Below are positions 32,649 through 45,239 of a DNA stretch of 64,000 nt, piece after piece; the first letter of the stretch is position 1; each line of letters opens with the position of its first letter. Under the pieces are notes generated by a model that had not been told where the DNA came from, did no database searches, and was given only the letters and a program-made list of their open reading frames with translations. Both the position numbers and the translations under genes were made by a program. The DNA is from Suillus spraguei (lineage: Eukaryota; Basidiomycota; Agaricomycetes; Boletales; Suillaceae): positions 1 through 64,000 of the forward strand of contig JABCPU010000316.1 of the NCBI GenBank assembly GCA_016800925.1, in the 5' to 3' direction.

Positions 32649-33387
32649 CCTACACCAAAGCCTCGGAAACCGAGTACCCAGTTACTAGGCACATTCGTAC
32701 AGCGGGTTCACAATATCAACCCGTTGATCCTATTATACGTTTGCGGCTTGCAAGCGCTCAGTCTCCTTTTGATATGTGTGGCGACAAGCGCAAACCCTGG
32801 AGCAACAGCTTCGCCTCATATAACTGCTATGCATGATGTTATGACATCGAGACTTCTAGATGATGCGGACATTGTACTCATTGCCCAAACCTCACCACGT
32901 GGCGTTCACTACTCAGCATGGTGTTTTACAAGCCAGACAAGTTTCTTGTTCTTCGTGAGTTCTCGATCAATGGCAAATGGAGCTCGAATTGACAATAACA
33001 AGTATTCGTGATTCTATCAAGATAATAAGCGGGAGCTTGGACCAATCATAACTCAGTACTTGGATGCCTTGGTATTTGTCTTCCTCTTGCTTCTATCACC
33101 CTTCAGTGAAAACCCAGTTAGACTCTACGGCACTGAGCAGATTGCAAGGCGCATGCGTGTAATAAAAATATATGCCAGCGTTTGCATGTCAAATTTTATT
33201 ATGCATGTGCGACTTGTACAGGTCATGACTGAGCGCTTAGTTTCCGACGAGTTAGGAGTCGCACGTTGACTTTGACGATGGGGGCGTCGAAGCGCAATAT
33301 AATACACATAAAAATCGAAGTACAACGTATTGCTTATCGTAGGAGCGCCATGATGACGCAGGGCACGCGGAGCGAATGATAGTGCAC
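32649..33387. other. Intergenic, no gene recognised
   Basis: Short open frames only. Internal similarity is weak (GAATTGACAATAACAAGTAT-like words). Nothing supported. Confidence 0.4.
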
Positions 33388-34799
33388 TCATGGCTTGATC
33401 GCGATCTTCAGCGCTCCTCTGCTGTTCATCTTGTCCAAAGCCAGTTGGTAGTCCTCGAGCTTGAACACATCCGTTACCATTCCCTTCACCCTAACCTTTC
33501 CGCTATCGAGGTATGCGACTGCTCGTGGGAAGCAGTATGTCTGCGAGAACGAGCCGATAATCTGATAGGTGCGGAAACCATCAGCATCGTATTGCGGTGG
33601 AAGTTATGAATAAAAACTTACAGTAATTTCATCCCCAAAGATCTTGGATGGGGGCCAATGGACGAGGGCCTTATTCTCATAGACCCCATAAATCATCAAC
33701 GTCCCACCCCTTCTCACGTACCCAATCGACATATTTGCGATCTTCTCCACGCCTGTAGCTTCTACTACCACATCGAAGCCATATGGATTATCGTCTTTGA
33801 GTTTCTGCCACTGCGCATCGGGGTTCTGGCGGTCAAGCTCAATGTATTCATCACCGGCATCAAGTTCTCGTGCGATGTCCATCTTTATGCCTTTGTTAGC
33901 GGCGATAACGACACGGGAGGCACCGTTGAGTTTGAGGAGCTGTGCGAGGATGAGTCCTGTGGGACCTGCGCCGAGGAGGAGGACTTCGATGCCGACGGGG
34001 GGGTTGAGTTTGTCAAGGCCGTGTATTGCGCATGCGGCTGGTTCTAGAAGGGTCGATTCTTCGTCTGTGAGGTTCTTGATCTTGTATAACTTCTTTTGAT
34101 GGCTGTGATATGAATAGAATTGGGAATGGGAATCACATGGTAAGGACAGGGTGTGCTTACTATACGATGTATTCGGCGAAGCCACCGTCAAGAGTGACGC
34201 CTCTGGCGTTAAAGTTCTCACACAAGAGGGAATTCCCGCGCCTGCAGTAGAAGCAGTTGTCGCACTTTGATTTGTATACCGTAAGGAAATTGTCTCGTGT
34301 GTCGAGTTGGACTTACGGTTAAACCCACATCAGCGACGCAGCGGTCGCCGATCTCGAACCCTTTGACATTCTTTCCCATTTCGATGACTTTTCCGATAGC
34401 TTCATGACCCGGGATGAGCTGGGTGCGATAAGCTTAATATGGACTGACGTCACTGGTGATAAGGAGAACTGACTGGAAACTTGGATATGAATTCCCCATC
34501 GTGGATGTGTCCGTCTGTGCCGCATACACCTGTGCAGACGACATGAGTGTGCGTTCGAGATAGTCTGGAATGGCTACCACTGACCGCAACATGATACTAG
34601 GGTTTTTGTGGTTAGAAGTGAATATGATAAGGGATGTGAGAGGCACCTTTCAAGAGAACGTCGTCGTCGCCGACTTTAGGTATCGGTACTTGCTTTATCT
34701 CAAAGTCTTGTGGCTGTCACTAGGTTAGACGATAAGGTGGCGGTAGTGGACGATGCCTGCCTTGTTGTACCACAGAGCTCTCATAGTACCTTCAGGCAT
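33388..34799 (-). CDS. Zinc-dependent medium-chain alcohol/polyol dehydrogenase
   Basis: Start ATG 34799 ([14 protein letters not shown]). Exons spliced by eye give [20 protein letters not shown], a [12 protein letters not shown] block (catalytic zinc Cys), [20 protein letters not shown] (GHE zinc site), [18 protein letters not shown] (four-Cys structural zinc), [13 protein letters not shown], the Rossmann motif [19 protein letters not shown], then [45 protein letters not shown] and a C-terminus ending [11 protein letters not shown]. This is a complete MDR enzyme oxidising an alcohol or polyol with NAD(P). The sequence style is that of fungal arabinitol/xylitol dehydrogenases, but substrate and cofactor cannot be told from motifs alone. 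Cytosolic; no targeting signal is visible. Confidence 0.85.
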
Positions 34800-35164
34800 T
34801 GCGAGTAAGTGAGAGTTGGTAGTGAAGGGGATGGTTTTTGTGATTATGAGTATCCAAGCTGGCTTTTATCCCAAGAAAGCCAAACACGATCGAGTTTTGC
34901 TATTGGGTTTGAATAATATTGATTCACTGATTGGAGTGACGTCATAACCCCATTTAAAAATTATCTTGAAATTCTATGGTTAGGGTCGACACACATGGAG
35001 CTCCTTTAGCCCTTGGTGGAGCTCTTCGTTATCATTTTCGGTTTAGTATATCTCTCTCTCTCCAGAACACGCCACACATCTCAAAGATAGGCACGGTCAT
35101 GTGTGCAGGACTGTGGACCTGCATCACGTGTCATATCATACATACAACCCTTCACAATCCCGCA
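34800..35164. other. Intergenic promoter region of the dehydrogenase
   Basis: Contains a TCTC-rich tract near 35050. No gene seen. Confidence 0.4.
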
Positions 35165-36285
35165 TTACTCAACCAACCACCCCCTCACAAACAACCCAGC
35201 TTCTTTCTGCATCCCACTCGTACACTCATGCCCCGCCCCCTCCTCCACCACGACCCTCTTAACACCTCCCTCCCCAACTTCAAGTCCCTCCACAAACTCG
35301 GCCGAGGCCATCCACGGTACAAGCTTATCCTCCTTCCCGGAAAGCACCAATACCTTCTTCCCCAAAAACGGATTAGAGGCGTCCTTGGCGCGGTACGCCA
35401 GTTTTGCAGGGTCGCGTGCTTCTATGTACGCTTTAAATGAAGTGGGGAAGTAGGGCGGGGAGAAGGGAATATGCGAGGATTGAGCGCGTTGGGAGATAAG
35501 TGTCGTGTAGTCGGGGCACCCTATTATGGGGATTCCAAGGGTGAGGCGGGGTTCTGGATGTGAGTGAGGGGAGGGGAGGGGAGATTGTGAGTGTGGAAGA
35601 GTACTTAGATGGGCTAGGTGCGTACCTCGAGAAAGCGCAATCCACGTCGAATGTCCTCCAAGACTCACACCGCCTATACCCCATTCCACAATCGTCCGTT
35701 CACCCGAGGGATAGAGGTATGAAGAAAGATGGTCAATTAAGAAAGATACGTCTTCTGCTGTACCAGCTTCAAGTGGGGTCAGTTTCAGATTCACTACACA
35801 CGTTTGTGGCTTGGACGTACTTTGGATGGTATACATATCAACGCTAAATCAGGGAGTGTCAGCGTCCATATGCCATGCCATGCCAACATACATACGCATG
35901 CTGATCGTTATTCTTAGCCGGATCTTCACTCCACGCCAAGTTCCGCTTGGGGTCCACAAGTCTCGTCCCGTGGTTCCTGTGATCCTTTTCATCCACCCCG
36001 TCAATGCTTTTGAGATGGCCTTCCCTACACAGGGGATGCAGTGTGACTCACAAAAGCCACAACGATAAGATCTTTCTTCCTCTCCCGGCCCACGCCTGAT
36101 CCATAACTCTCACCAAAAATGACTTTAACAGTATCGACTACGTATGTTTCCTGTGCGCTTCCGAAGCGGCCATGGAGGAAGAAGAGCGCGTGAATAGGGT
36201 CTGTGGAGCTGGGGCTCGAAGTGGGGTGCGAATAGACGTCGACGAGGAGCCCGCCGATTAGGAGGGTTTGTTTAGTGGGTTCCAT
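35165..36285 (-). CDS. Alpha/beta hydrolase
   Basis: Start ATG 36285 (MEPTKQTLLIGGLLVDVYSH). Exon 1 (36052-36285) contains ALFFLHGRFGSAQE, the HG oxyanion motif. Exon 2 gives a RNHGTRLVD block and NLAWSEDPAKNNDQHA; then VDMYTIQ and AGTAEDVSFLIDHLSSYLYP. The nucleophile elbow is GIGGVSLGGHSTW, a further exon after an intron gives PRLTLGIPIIGCPDYTTLI, the acid is in VLVLSGKEDKLVPWM and the His in VEEGAGHECTS. The Ser-Asp-His triad is complete and no break is seen. The fold is like the dipeptidyl-peptidase/esterase-type hydrolases of fungi; the substrate is unknown. It lies tail-to-head with the dehydrogenase, with 0.37 kb between them. Confidence 0.82.
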
Positions 36286-36912
36286 TGTAGGTGCTGTTTT
36301 CAAGAGGGACTGTCAGGTATCATCATGGGAATGAATATATATATCATAATAATATGTCCAGCTCGCTCTTCAATGTGCACCCGATTAAAGTCACAAGTTT
36401 CCGTGTTCCCCTGTCGTGTCACCACACATTAATATCGGTGTTTCACATACGTGGCAAAATTAGTATCAGTGTCAGATGACGATGGTTAGATCTAACTGAA
36501 AGGTGTCATCGTTAATCGTTGACCTTTGATAATATAAGAGGCAGATCGTCAACGTACACACGGATATGTAGCCTACACATGCCGGTAGTCCCACAAGCCC
36601 TTAGAGAACTACTACGTCATCGTGGATTTTGGTTTGGAAGTGTTTCTACGGATGCATATTGACACGGGCCTGACACTGGTGTTATTGCTGGCATATCATA
36701 CGGTTCTTGTGTGAGGACCAGAGAGTTCGGTTTATTCAGACTGGCTACCAGTAGTAGTCCGAGTAGCGAAAATCGGTCTAGTTAGGCTTCGCGCAGCTTC
36801 GGTTTACTGAGCTTCGCAAACTTTTTACAACCTTTATGAAGACGCCACGCAACTGCAATGTCCGATGGACCCCTGATCCATTTCTGGCAAATTCGTGATT
36901 AGTACAACGTCC
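36286..36912. other. Intergenic, no gene seen
   Basis: The AT-rich block 36330-36360 may be promoter sequence for the hydrolase. Nothing else supported. Confidence 0.4.
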
Positions 36913-38547
36913 CTAACAATTCAACATGTTCAGAACAATCACCAAGGATAAACAAGTCCCTCTTGCGCCCTGGACAGTGCGTGCAAGGTGGGAGTCCTTA
37001 GGGTTCGAAGTTTGTACCCAATATCGCAGTGTTGTATCTGTGAACAGGGCCAGTATATTTCGAAGTTTGCTGCTGGGATAAGCAAAATAAAGATGGATAT
37101 GCCACATCTGGTATGGATATGGATAAGACAATGAGGACACTAGAATCTCGCGAGTCTGATTGAAGTTTTGGCGCGTAATAAAATCAAGGCAGCAGCGTGC
37201 AAGGTGCTCATGGGCGTGTGGTCCATCTATGTGATATTGCTTTGAGCGTAAAGGATCATCCATAAAGTCTCGGAGCGAAGCGTGGTAAATTTTAACACGC
37301 CCGGCGCCATCATTCAAGATCACGGGTGAAAAAGCTTCGAGCATCATAGCCAAGCTCCTTTTATCTGCGTAAAAGAGTTCTTGGAGTTCCACAAGTGGCA
37401 ACGGTCTGGCTAGATGGATGATAGACGCTAACATCCGGCAGTGCGCATCTGGATCCTCCGAAGTTCCCATTATCTGTCGATAAAGCTGATCAATGTCAGC
37501 ACCGACAGTCGACCTCTCGTGAAGTAAGAAATCTAGCCTCTCCTGCGGATGGTGACCAGCGGCCGATATGAAATTGACAACCATGGCAGCATAAACAAAC
37601 AATCCGCCCGCCTTGAATGCCAATGTCTCGAATTCTTCCTCCAATGGCCATGGGAAGGGTGGCTGACCAAAAACAGAGGGTCGATTCATCCGTATTTTGT
37701 TCAGTGATTCTCGCAGAAAGAAACGGACATCCTGTACGGTGTCTTCATCTCGAGTGGTAAGGATAATCTTGTAGACAGGGGATGGCGCGGCCGCAAGGAT
37801 ATGCGCTTCGGGGCGGCTTGTGAACAATACGTGGATGAATGGCAAGTCTAGGCCCGCGAGGGCGTTTATCAATAGCGTTACCAGTCTTGCCGCCTCTTCA
37901 GAGGAGAAGCATTCATCGAGAGCATCGATAATGATGACATAAGGATCTTGACGGAATTTTAGCGTCTGCAGTGGCTTTATGATGAGCTCTCGTATCTGAT
38001 CTGCGTGAGATTTTCCGGGTGATAGAAGGTTGTCGTCATTCTCGATCGCTTTCGCGATATCTTCTCGAATGCGCGGGAAAGCTATTGCTAGCTGGTATGC
38101 AATGGTAGGAATAATATCAGCAGCTTTTTGTGCATGTTTGTGTTTGCGCGAGAAGAAGAAAGTAGCAGCAAGCCTCTTTTCTGCTTTCATCTCCTCGGCA
38201 ATGGTGAATGCAACAGATGTTTTTCCAACACCAGCGAGACCGTTGAGCCAGATGTTCGTTCGATCGTGTTGGTCAAGGACTTCTCTTATCCTCTTTCGAA
38301 GGGCAACGCGTGTGTTTTCCATGCACTGCGAGTGGGGCTGACGATATTCAGCATCGAAAATACCGCTATGTTCTACGACATTGCATACATGGTTCCATGG
38401 GCCGCTGGAAGATAAGGGATGTGCTTAAAGACAAGGTTGGTCACCGAGTCGTAGTAGTGTAATGAGCGGAGGGAAAACTTACCGAAATCCATCGTGGGAG
38501 GTGATAAGCAAGGTGAACGGTAAGAGACAGCTCTGAAGCGTGCTCAT
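36913..38547 (-). CDS. NACHT-domain STAND NTPase (fungal NLR-like)
   Basis: Exon 1 (38483-38547) starts MSTLQSCLLPFTLLITSHDG; a 78-bp intron (38405-38482) joins to exon 2. Exon 2 has EYRQPHSQCMENTRVALRKR, the P-loop TNIWLNGLAGVGKTSVAFTI, FFFSRKHKHAQ, Walker B YVIIIDALDECFS, the sensor-like HVLFTSRPEAHI and the winged-helix region LEEEFETLAFKAGGLFVYAA, with IYHASLRDFMDDP near the end of the module. This is the NACHT module of basidiomycete NLR-like proteins, thought to act in non-self recognition or cell-death signalling. The protein is about 518 residues and ends without WD40, ankyrin or TPR repeats, so it is short, or its repeat exons have been lost. The N-terminus is short and hydrophobic and has no recognised effector domain. 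Confidence 0.85.
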
Positions 38548-41067
38548 CGGGCACCAGGTTATGCTATCCATGATATAGTAACGTTCAACCGGAGCTTTCT
38601 TTGCTACAAACATTGCATGACATAAGCAAGTATCGGCACCTGATTCCTGCCACACATAGCCTCAGATAACTCATGTCCAAATGTTCGAACCAGAATTGCA
38701 ATAAAGCAAGTTGATATTGATCAAGACAATTTCAGTGCACTTCAAGTTGGATCCTGGCTCGGAGCCTTTATTCCGAAATCGATGAATTGGGTCTAATGAC
38801 CTGTACGGTACCTGCCCAATACTATCATAATTGTGCTCTATTACACGGGCAACTACAATTCACTGGAAACAGCAGCGGCATCCAACATCTTGATGCAAGT
38901 GATGGATTGAAGAAAAGGAAAGGGACGTGCGAAAGGCGTGAGTCTGCTCTATTCTTGAGAACTCTGCCACTCAGCGCATACGCAGTATCCTTTACGTTAA
39001 CTAGGCGGGAGAGTGGCAATTTCTATCTACTTGATGAACAAAGGATCGTTGTCATTGGCCCAGAAGACCGTATGATCTTGTATTGTACACATTACAAGCA
39101 CTTGATGGCTCCCCTCGGCAACGGACTGTGTATCTCCTTTCGAGCGTTTCACGAAGTCTTCGTTTCTATCTCTCCTGAGGACTATTTCGCTTGGTGCTAT
39201 CACTATATGTTACTCATGCCACCCCATTGTTCCACGGGGCTGCGGCCCGCCCAGACCTTATTTCCGACCACATAACTTCTCTGGAGTCACAGATTACGGG
39301 TTTAGAAGTTCTTTCTAGCTCATGGCAGGCAATTTTAGTTATTGACATGGCCATCTTCTCAGCAAATGCCATACACTTGGGGGCACCTGTTGAGATTTCC
39401 TGGTCAAGGTGGGGACCCAAGTACGCACGCTGCTTTCCACACCTTCAAGCCACCGAATCAGTGTATTCGGCATTACGCTCTTCCTCAGGGTCATACGCCT
39501 GAACCAGGACTGGAAGAACTCCCTGCAGAAGGTTCCTTCTACGTATAAATCTGGGACTTCAATAGAGCCATTGCTCGTTAAGAACGTTCGTATAATATCC
39601 GCGACCGCAATTCACCAGATCTCCTCATCCGCAGGCCCGGTCGGCCACCTCAGTCGTCCTTCGATAATGATGATGGAGACAATCATCTTTATACTACTAC
39701 TGTCTGCTCCACGGGTTTCTCGACGCGTCACCCTGACCAGTTTTTTAGAACAAGATCGATTTACTTTGATATGGGTAGGTGTTCTGAGTATAATTATAGG
39801 AAAGTGTTAACATGACGAAAGCGTAGGCTCGGCCCGGTTCAGTTCATAGGTCGTTTCTCCCCAGCCTATAGGAGTTGGCTTGGATGTTGGACAGGGCCAA
39901 ATACATCAGAGACCAGAACCGCAGCCAGCAAGGGAAATATAATCTTGCTACACGTCTTATCCTACTGGCCGAACTCAAGATACCCTGAATAGACAGTCCC
40001 TCGTCACGGACGAGGCGAATGTTTCAGCGGCCAGTAGTTGCAAGGCTTACGGTCACCAAATTATGGGCGTCATAGATAAATAGATTACAAGCTCTGTTAA
40101 TTTTGTCAAGCGAGTGGACGAAGATGACCAAGATTTGTTGCAAACCAAATCGTGAAATAGAGTAGTATACCTTCCTTTTTTCAATTCATATCTCTGTTGA
40201 TTCTTATCACACATTAATTCCACGTACGTTACCCTCGATCCTCTTTTTCCTAGTGTTTTGCATGTTGAGTTATACACTACGATTATACACTGGTTATTGA
40301 ATTTAGGACTTACCCACTGGAGTACGTTCTGCTTAGTCTTTTCGTTCTAAATACGTCTCCCAGATTCATAACCATCCTCTACGCAGCCTCTGCGCATATA
40401 TGCATGCATTTCACTGTTTGTACATGGCCTGTCTCGATCCCAAACAAACATTCTTCGAGTTTGTCGCATCGTGACACTAGGCATCCACTACATCGCTCGA
40501 ACTCACCCTGCTCAGATTCAACCATAAACCACTGTAAAACCCCGCATATCGATAATCATACCGGCCCACGTGATTGAGGATAATATGTAGAAACTGCTCT
40601 GTGAAAAATCCTTGTCAACGCTTGTGGTAGGGTATGCAGCTATGTATTAGTTTGAGAGTCACGTCGGGTCGAAGTTTCACAGTTTCAGGATGGATCTGTG
40701 CCTGGACTATGATGAGAAATACGGATACTACTGGGTTTCTACGTAAGTCAGGAGCCAAAGCGAAGACCCTTATGGAGAGGATAGAACTTACCGAAATCGG
40801 GTTGTTAGGCTGCAGGTAAGCAGAGCAAAATCATGAAGAAGGAACGTCCAGCGTTCCTTCTATTGAGGAAGACTACTAGTACACTAGTTACAACAGACAA
40901 CTCATGATCATCATACCGACATCTCTCGACCCGCCTAGGAACCAGCCTTGCCAGTGGCTCATGATAACAACAACCTATTTGTAATTCATATGCAGGCTCG
41001 TGTGCACAGCAGCAACAGCACAAGACGAAAGAAATCACTCCAAAATAGAAACATTGCTTGGATGACT
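38548..41067. other. 2.5 kb without a recognised gene
   Basis: Open frames on the plus strand (38787-39275, 39191-39502, 39409-39810) are the longest. Membrane-like bits such as SSSWQAILVIDMAIF suggest a decayed agaricomycete membrane-protein gene at 39.2-39.8 kb, but I could not assemble a consistent exon chain. 40.0-41.0 kb holds nothing supported. Confidence 0.3.
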
Positions 41068-42351
41068 TCAAGCTGCTTTTGAGATCGCTCCCTCGAGAAA
41101 GTCTAGCACCTCCTCCACTGACGGACGAATTTCGCTCTTTATTGACCAGCACCGCCGCATGAAATCAAGGTAATGTGCTGGTATTTGCACGATATTATTG
41201 ATGGACTGTGTGACTGGCTCTTGGTGTCTGTACTTTGATGCTACGACTTGCAGGGCGGTTTTAATCCACCAGTAGGGCAGCTTTCCATACAGTACCTGCA
41301 GAAACTGTGTCAGGTACCATGACAACGTAAATAAGATACTGACATGAAACATAATACACCCGAGAGAATAGATATCACTGGATTTCGTGGCACACTGGAC
41401 AGTTTGACCAATCTCACGGACGATCAACTCTGGAGCGGCCCAGCGAACTGCGCCAATTTGGTAGGAAAATGCTGGGTTGGATTCTACCATGATATTCGAA
41501 ACACCGAAGTCTGCAAGGCGCGGGGATCCATCGGCAGCAATCAAGATATTGTTCTATGATCACGATCAGAGCACGGATACGCGGTATATGTAAACTTACA
41601 CTGGTCAGATCACCGTGAATCACGTCGTTGTCGTGAACTGTCCAGAGCATCGTCACCAGTTATGCCATTATTTGACGCAGCCAACCCGTTACTCACGATA
41701 TTTGAGTCCCTCGGTGATCTGTTTAAGCTTTGAAAAATGGTCGGTTCTTGAAGTCGGTTTCGCAGAAAAGAGCTTACAATACGGAGTTTGCTCATCGTCG
41801 TGAGGGTTTTACGCGCACGGTTAAGGTACGAGTTCAATGTCCCGTTCGGCATCCAGGGGGAAACCAATGCACGAAATGGACCGAAACCTGTTACGGTGCC
41901 ATGCAGGCGTAATACATATCGATGTTCCAGTACGGTCCAAATCTTGATTTCACGGTCAATACTCTGCGTACAACATGAAACAAAATTCAGAGTAGCATTT
42001 TTAGAAGTTAATCAAACACACATGGTTTATTTTGGCAACTTCGTCCTCAGTTAGACTCGGAAACCGTGGAGATTTGACTGCAACCTGAGAATAGAGTGAG
42101 CACACAAGAACGGGCAAGATGGACGTCTGAAGAACCTCTTCCGGACTTGCGCTCCTGTTCCATGTACATTTGTAAACATCTCCGAGTCCACCAGAAGCCG
42201 TCGGAAAACTTGTTTGCCTGATGACGTTTCTTGGGTCAATAACGCAGGAACCGCATATTGAAATCTGAGGGGTCTTGATCTCATGTTGTGAGTTGGCTTT
42301 CTCATAAAGCTTGAGGTGGCATCCACATCGGTAGTCTTCAGGGGTACGCAC
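41068..42351 (-). CDS. Protein kinase, tyrosine-kinase-like (TKL) type
   Basis: Minus-strand exons give the glycine loop PTASGGLGDVYKCTWNRSA, the VAIK-type lysine in QVAVKSPRFPSLTEDEVAK, VLEHRYVLRLHGTVTGFGPF, VSPWMPNGTLNSYLNRA, the catalytic loop DNDVIHGDLTSNNIL (HGD instead of HRD, usual in fungal TKL kinases), DFG in PRLADFGVSNIM, APE in VRWAAPELI, SSDIYSLGCIMF, a QVLYGKLPYWW block and MRRCWSIKSEIRPSVEEVLD. The kinase core looks complete and catalytically competent. The stop is at 41068. Exons upstream of about 42351 extend to about 42650 (DVHSREVSCTLSPL region) but the start is unresolved. It belongs to the expanded agaricomycete TKL group; the target is unknown. Confidence 0.82.
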
Positions 42352-44004
42352 AAGGGAGGTCTGGCTAATGGAAGACCGGTCATCAAAAGCCTGAGCAACA
42401 TTAGATTTTTGGTCACTTCGCCACAGGTTGATCTATTACTGAGAGTGAGCTGGGTCAAAGAAAGTGGAAGTGGACTCAATGTACAAGAAACTTCACGAGA
42501 GTGAACATCCTGTCAGTGAGACCAGATAGACAACACGGGAACATTGGGATACACCTGATTTCTGCACGGCCAGCCTCGGACTTTATCATCTTATAAACAA
42601 GGACTACATCCCGAGTAGACTTACATCGGGAAGTTAGAAAATCATCCAAACGTCGCGATAGTTCCGGGAAGCAGTCATTACGGCAGGGCAGTTTTAACCG
42701 CCATGAATCAACACGTTGAAAGAATGAGATCCACGTTGACCTTCCACGACATAACTTCCCATGCTGTGCGAGGCGAAAGATCCAAAGAGAACCAACACGT
42801 GCTCCGCGTTATAGCCTCCGAACAGGAACGAAGCGATATGACGGCAAAGCCTACGTACTATATAGCTTATCAATGATACCATGTAGTTGTATGCTGAACT
42901 ATGTATACTGAACTTTAACTCATAAGCCTTCATTCTTCAACGCACAAGTTCGGCATGTAGGAACCGAGCAAAAATTCTCCAAATATTACATTATCATTAT
43001 ATCCACAAAACACATTGTAGATAATTCAAGTTCATTAGGAAGAATTATAAGGGTGTGTAGGCATCATGAGGTGTGAAGGGGAGGCCAATGTAAGTAATAG
43101 AAGAGGGTGGCAACAGGATGCTGATAGCAATGGAAGGCGCGACAGGGCGATAAGACATTGCCGGCGGTTATTGGGATATCACAAGGTGGAGGGGCAGTGT
43201 CAGGGTGACAGGGTGGTGTAGGGGGCAGCAGGAGGTCAGGACTGAGGCAGTACAGGTCGTGGCGGCAAGGAAGGCTGTGTGTGGTTGAGTCAACGGGCCG
43301 CTTGGGCAACACCATATCTTATGTAATGGAAGGGTCCTAGTCTAAGGATCCTAGCAAACCTATCCAAGAGGCATTCCTTCGTATTTATTGGGTCATCCGA
43401 ACCGTGAACGGGAAACCAGGGCATTGCGCTCCTTGATTTACATAACAGTGTAATCACACTTTGTATTTGCTAGTCACATGTCATTCAACGTCAACGGCCT
43501 ACGTATCGATTTTTCTGTCGCCTCTTCGAGGCAGTATCTCTGCGATAAACAAAGTCGGAGGATTGTAATGTGTCGGTGGTGTTTTCCTAAAAATATATCC
43601 TTCAAGATCGGAAACCCCATGCCCCAGGCGCGCCAGTGTGTGATCGGATTAATGTGACTATCTTCCCTTCATCTAAGGCATGCACAATGGAGAATGATGG
43701 ATCCCAATGCACAGAACGTGCACAATTGGGAGGCATTTCAATTTGCGCTATCTTATGACGCTCGTGCGTGCAACATCATGTAAAGCGCAGTGTATCGACA
43801 TTATCTTTTGTTCCTGCCACATGTTCACCACGTGTATCAATGACATCTCGACACTTTACTATAGGGTATTATTCTAATTAGCGATGCGATGAGTTGCGGA
43901 CTTGATGATCTCTGCGGCATTACTCAACAATCACGATCTATTCCTAAACAAAGGACGGCAATGATGCCAGGTGTATCGTGGTTAAGTACTCCAAAGTCCG
44001 TTCA
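42352..44004. other. Kinase 5' region and intergenic
   Basis: 42352-42650 probably holds N-terminal kinase exons (frames with LSPLPLSLTQLTLSNRS and ELSRRLDDFLTSRC). 43060-43310 is a purine-rich block with a minus-strand Pro/His-rich open frame of no known family. Otherwise nothing is supported. Confidence 0.35.
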
Positions 44005-44588
44005 ATGTCTGATACTACTATTCTCTCCCAATCTCATAGCCAGGCGATTCCCGAGTTGCGCTATGATGGCACAGGGAATGCATATATGTGTGATGACTTA
44101 GGAAAGTGGTGGGCCCACCAAGGGATCATACAGACTGTCACTCGCGTGCAGCGGTCTGAAGGCTCTCAGGTGTATGAGGTAAGACTTTGTCGTTCTTTGA
44201 CATTCACACTGTACTTATCACCTTGCAGAGACATGCAGCTGCAGACTCTATGTATAGACTCACCACTCCGGCAAACTTCTCTCCACCTCACTTGTCACTG
44301 CCGCCCTCACTGTCTGCATTCCACCACACACTGTCTAGCACACACCAGGACCCTGCTTGTATCCCTCTGCCAGATTCACCTGACCGAGACCTTTGTGACC
44401 CATTGGTCATAGCTGAGTGTCGTGGATACACCGCTGCTCTCAAAACAGGTGGGGCGCGTCACAAGACTGCGACCAGAGTCGCGAAAGGCAAGGGAAAAGA
44501 GAATACTAACATGGACCTCCCTCAAAAGCGCATCCTCGAGGATGGGTGCGTAAGAGAAGACCAAGACCGAAGTGAAGATATCGCATGA
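44005..44588 (+). CDS. Unrecognised two-exon ORF, perhaps transposon accessory
   Basis: ATG 44005 (MSDTTILSQSHSQAIPELRY). Exon 1 ends at 44178 (GSQVYE); a 50-nt GT-AG intron (44179-44228) joins to RHAAADSMYRLTTPANFSPP, and the frame ends at 44588 after a Lys-rich stretch (ATRVAKGKGKENTN). Notable is YMCDDLGKWWAHQGIIQ. It converges with and slightly overlaps a truncated Harbinger transposase. PIF/Harbinger elements usually carry a second DNA-binding ORF, so an accessory role is conceivable, but no Myb motif is visible and the function is unknown. Confidence 0.4.
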
Positions 44589-45190
44589 CAGTACTGGGGA
44601 TGATAGCGAAGATCTGCTGGAGGCTAATGGCATGCATAGTAGAGTTGAGATAATGTAGCGCAAGCCCAAGTGCCCCTGCAGCATCAAGGGAGCGTTTATC
44701 TATCCTTGGAGTTCCGTGCGCAGAGACATCCTCACGAGGTATTGGTGTCTCATACCAGGCTTGCGCAAAGCCTGCAGTAAGTAGTGAGGAGAAGGTGGGC
44801 ACATCAACGCCCATTGTAGTGATGAAGGCTCTATCATGTTGACTATTGTATAGCACCTTCCATGGGGTGTTGATACGAGGATTTGGAAGTAGTTGGGGTT
44901 GGCAAAGGTACAAATGATGTGGGTGCCGAGTGTCAATGCGCTCTTGTCGTGATACCTCACTCCCGGCAATGATAGCAGCAGCAAGCACCATAAGTCTCTC
45001 ATCATCATTGAAATGTTCAGCCTCGTCTTTGTCGAGAAGCAGCTGCTGGACTGCAAAGCTATTGTCCATCAAGGACCAGACTAAATTTAATTGAATGAGC
45101 GTACGGGGGATTATTCCAGTATAGATTAACATATCAGCAATGTTTGGTAAATTTTTGAGACTCCGGTATATTCTAATCAGAATATTCAGC
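44540..45190 (-). pseudogene. PIF/Harbinger transposase, N-terminal fragment
   Basis: The minus-strand frame includes NTPWKVLYNSQHDRAFITTM, GVDVPTFSSLLTAGFAQAWY, ETPIPREDVSAHGTPRI, DKRSLDAAGALGLALHYLNS and TMHAISLQQIFAIIPSTV. These are the N-terminal blocks of basidiomycete DDE_Tnp_4 (Harbinger) transposases. Homology ends at about 44555, before any of the three catalytic acidic residues, so the copy is truncated and inactive. Confidence 0.8.
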
Positions 45191-45239
45191 CTATGGAAAG
45201 TCATCCATTGTAACATTAAATTTTATATTATTATAGTGG

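Noticed and set aside
38787..39810. Possible membrane-protein gene of the DUF6533 type
   Set aside because: Some hydrophobic pieces look right, but no consistent exon chain or diagnostic motif could be assembled.
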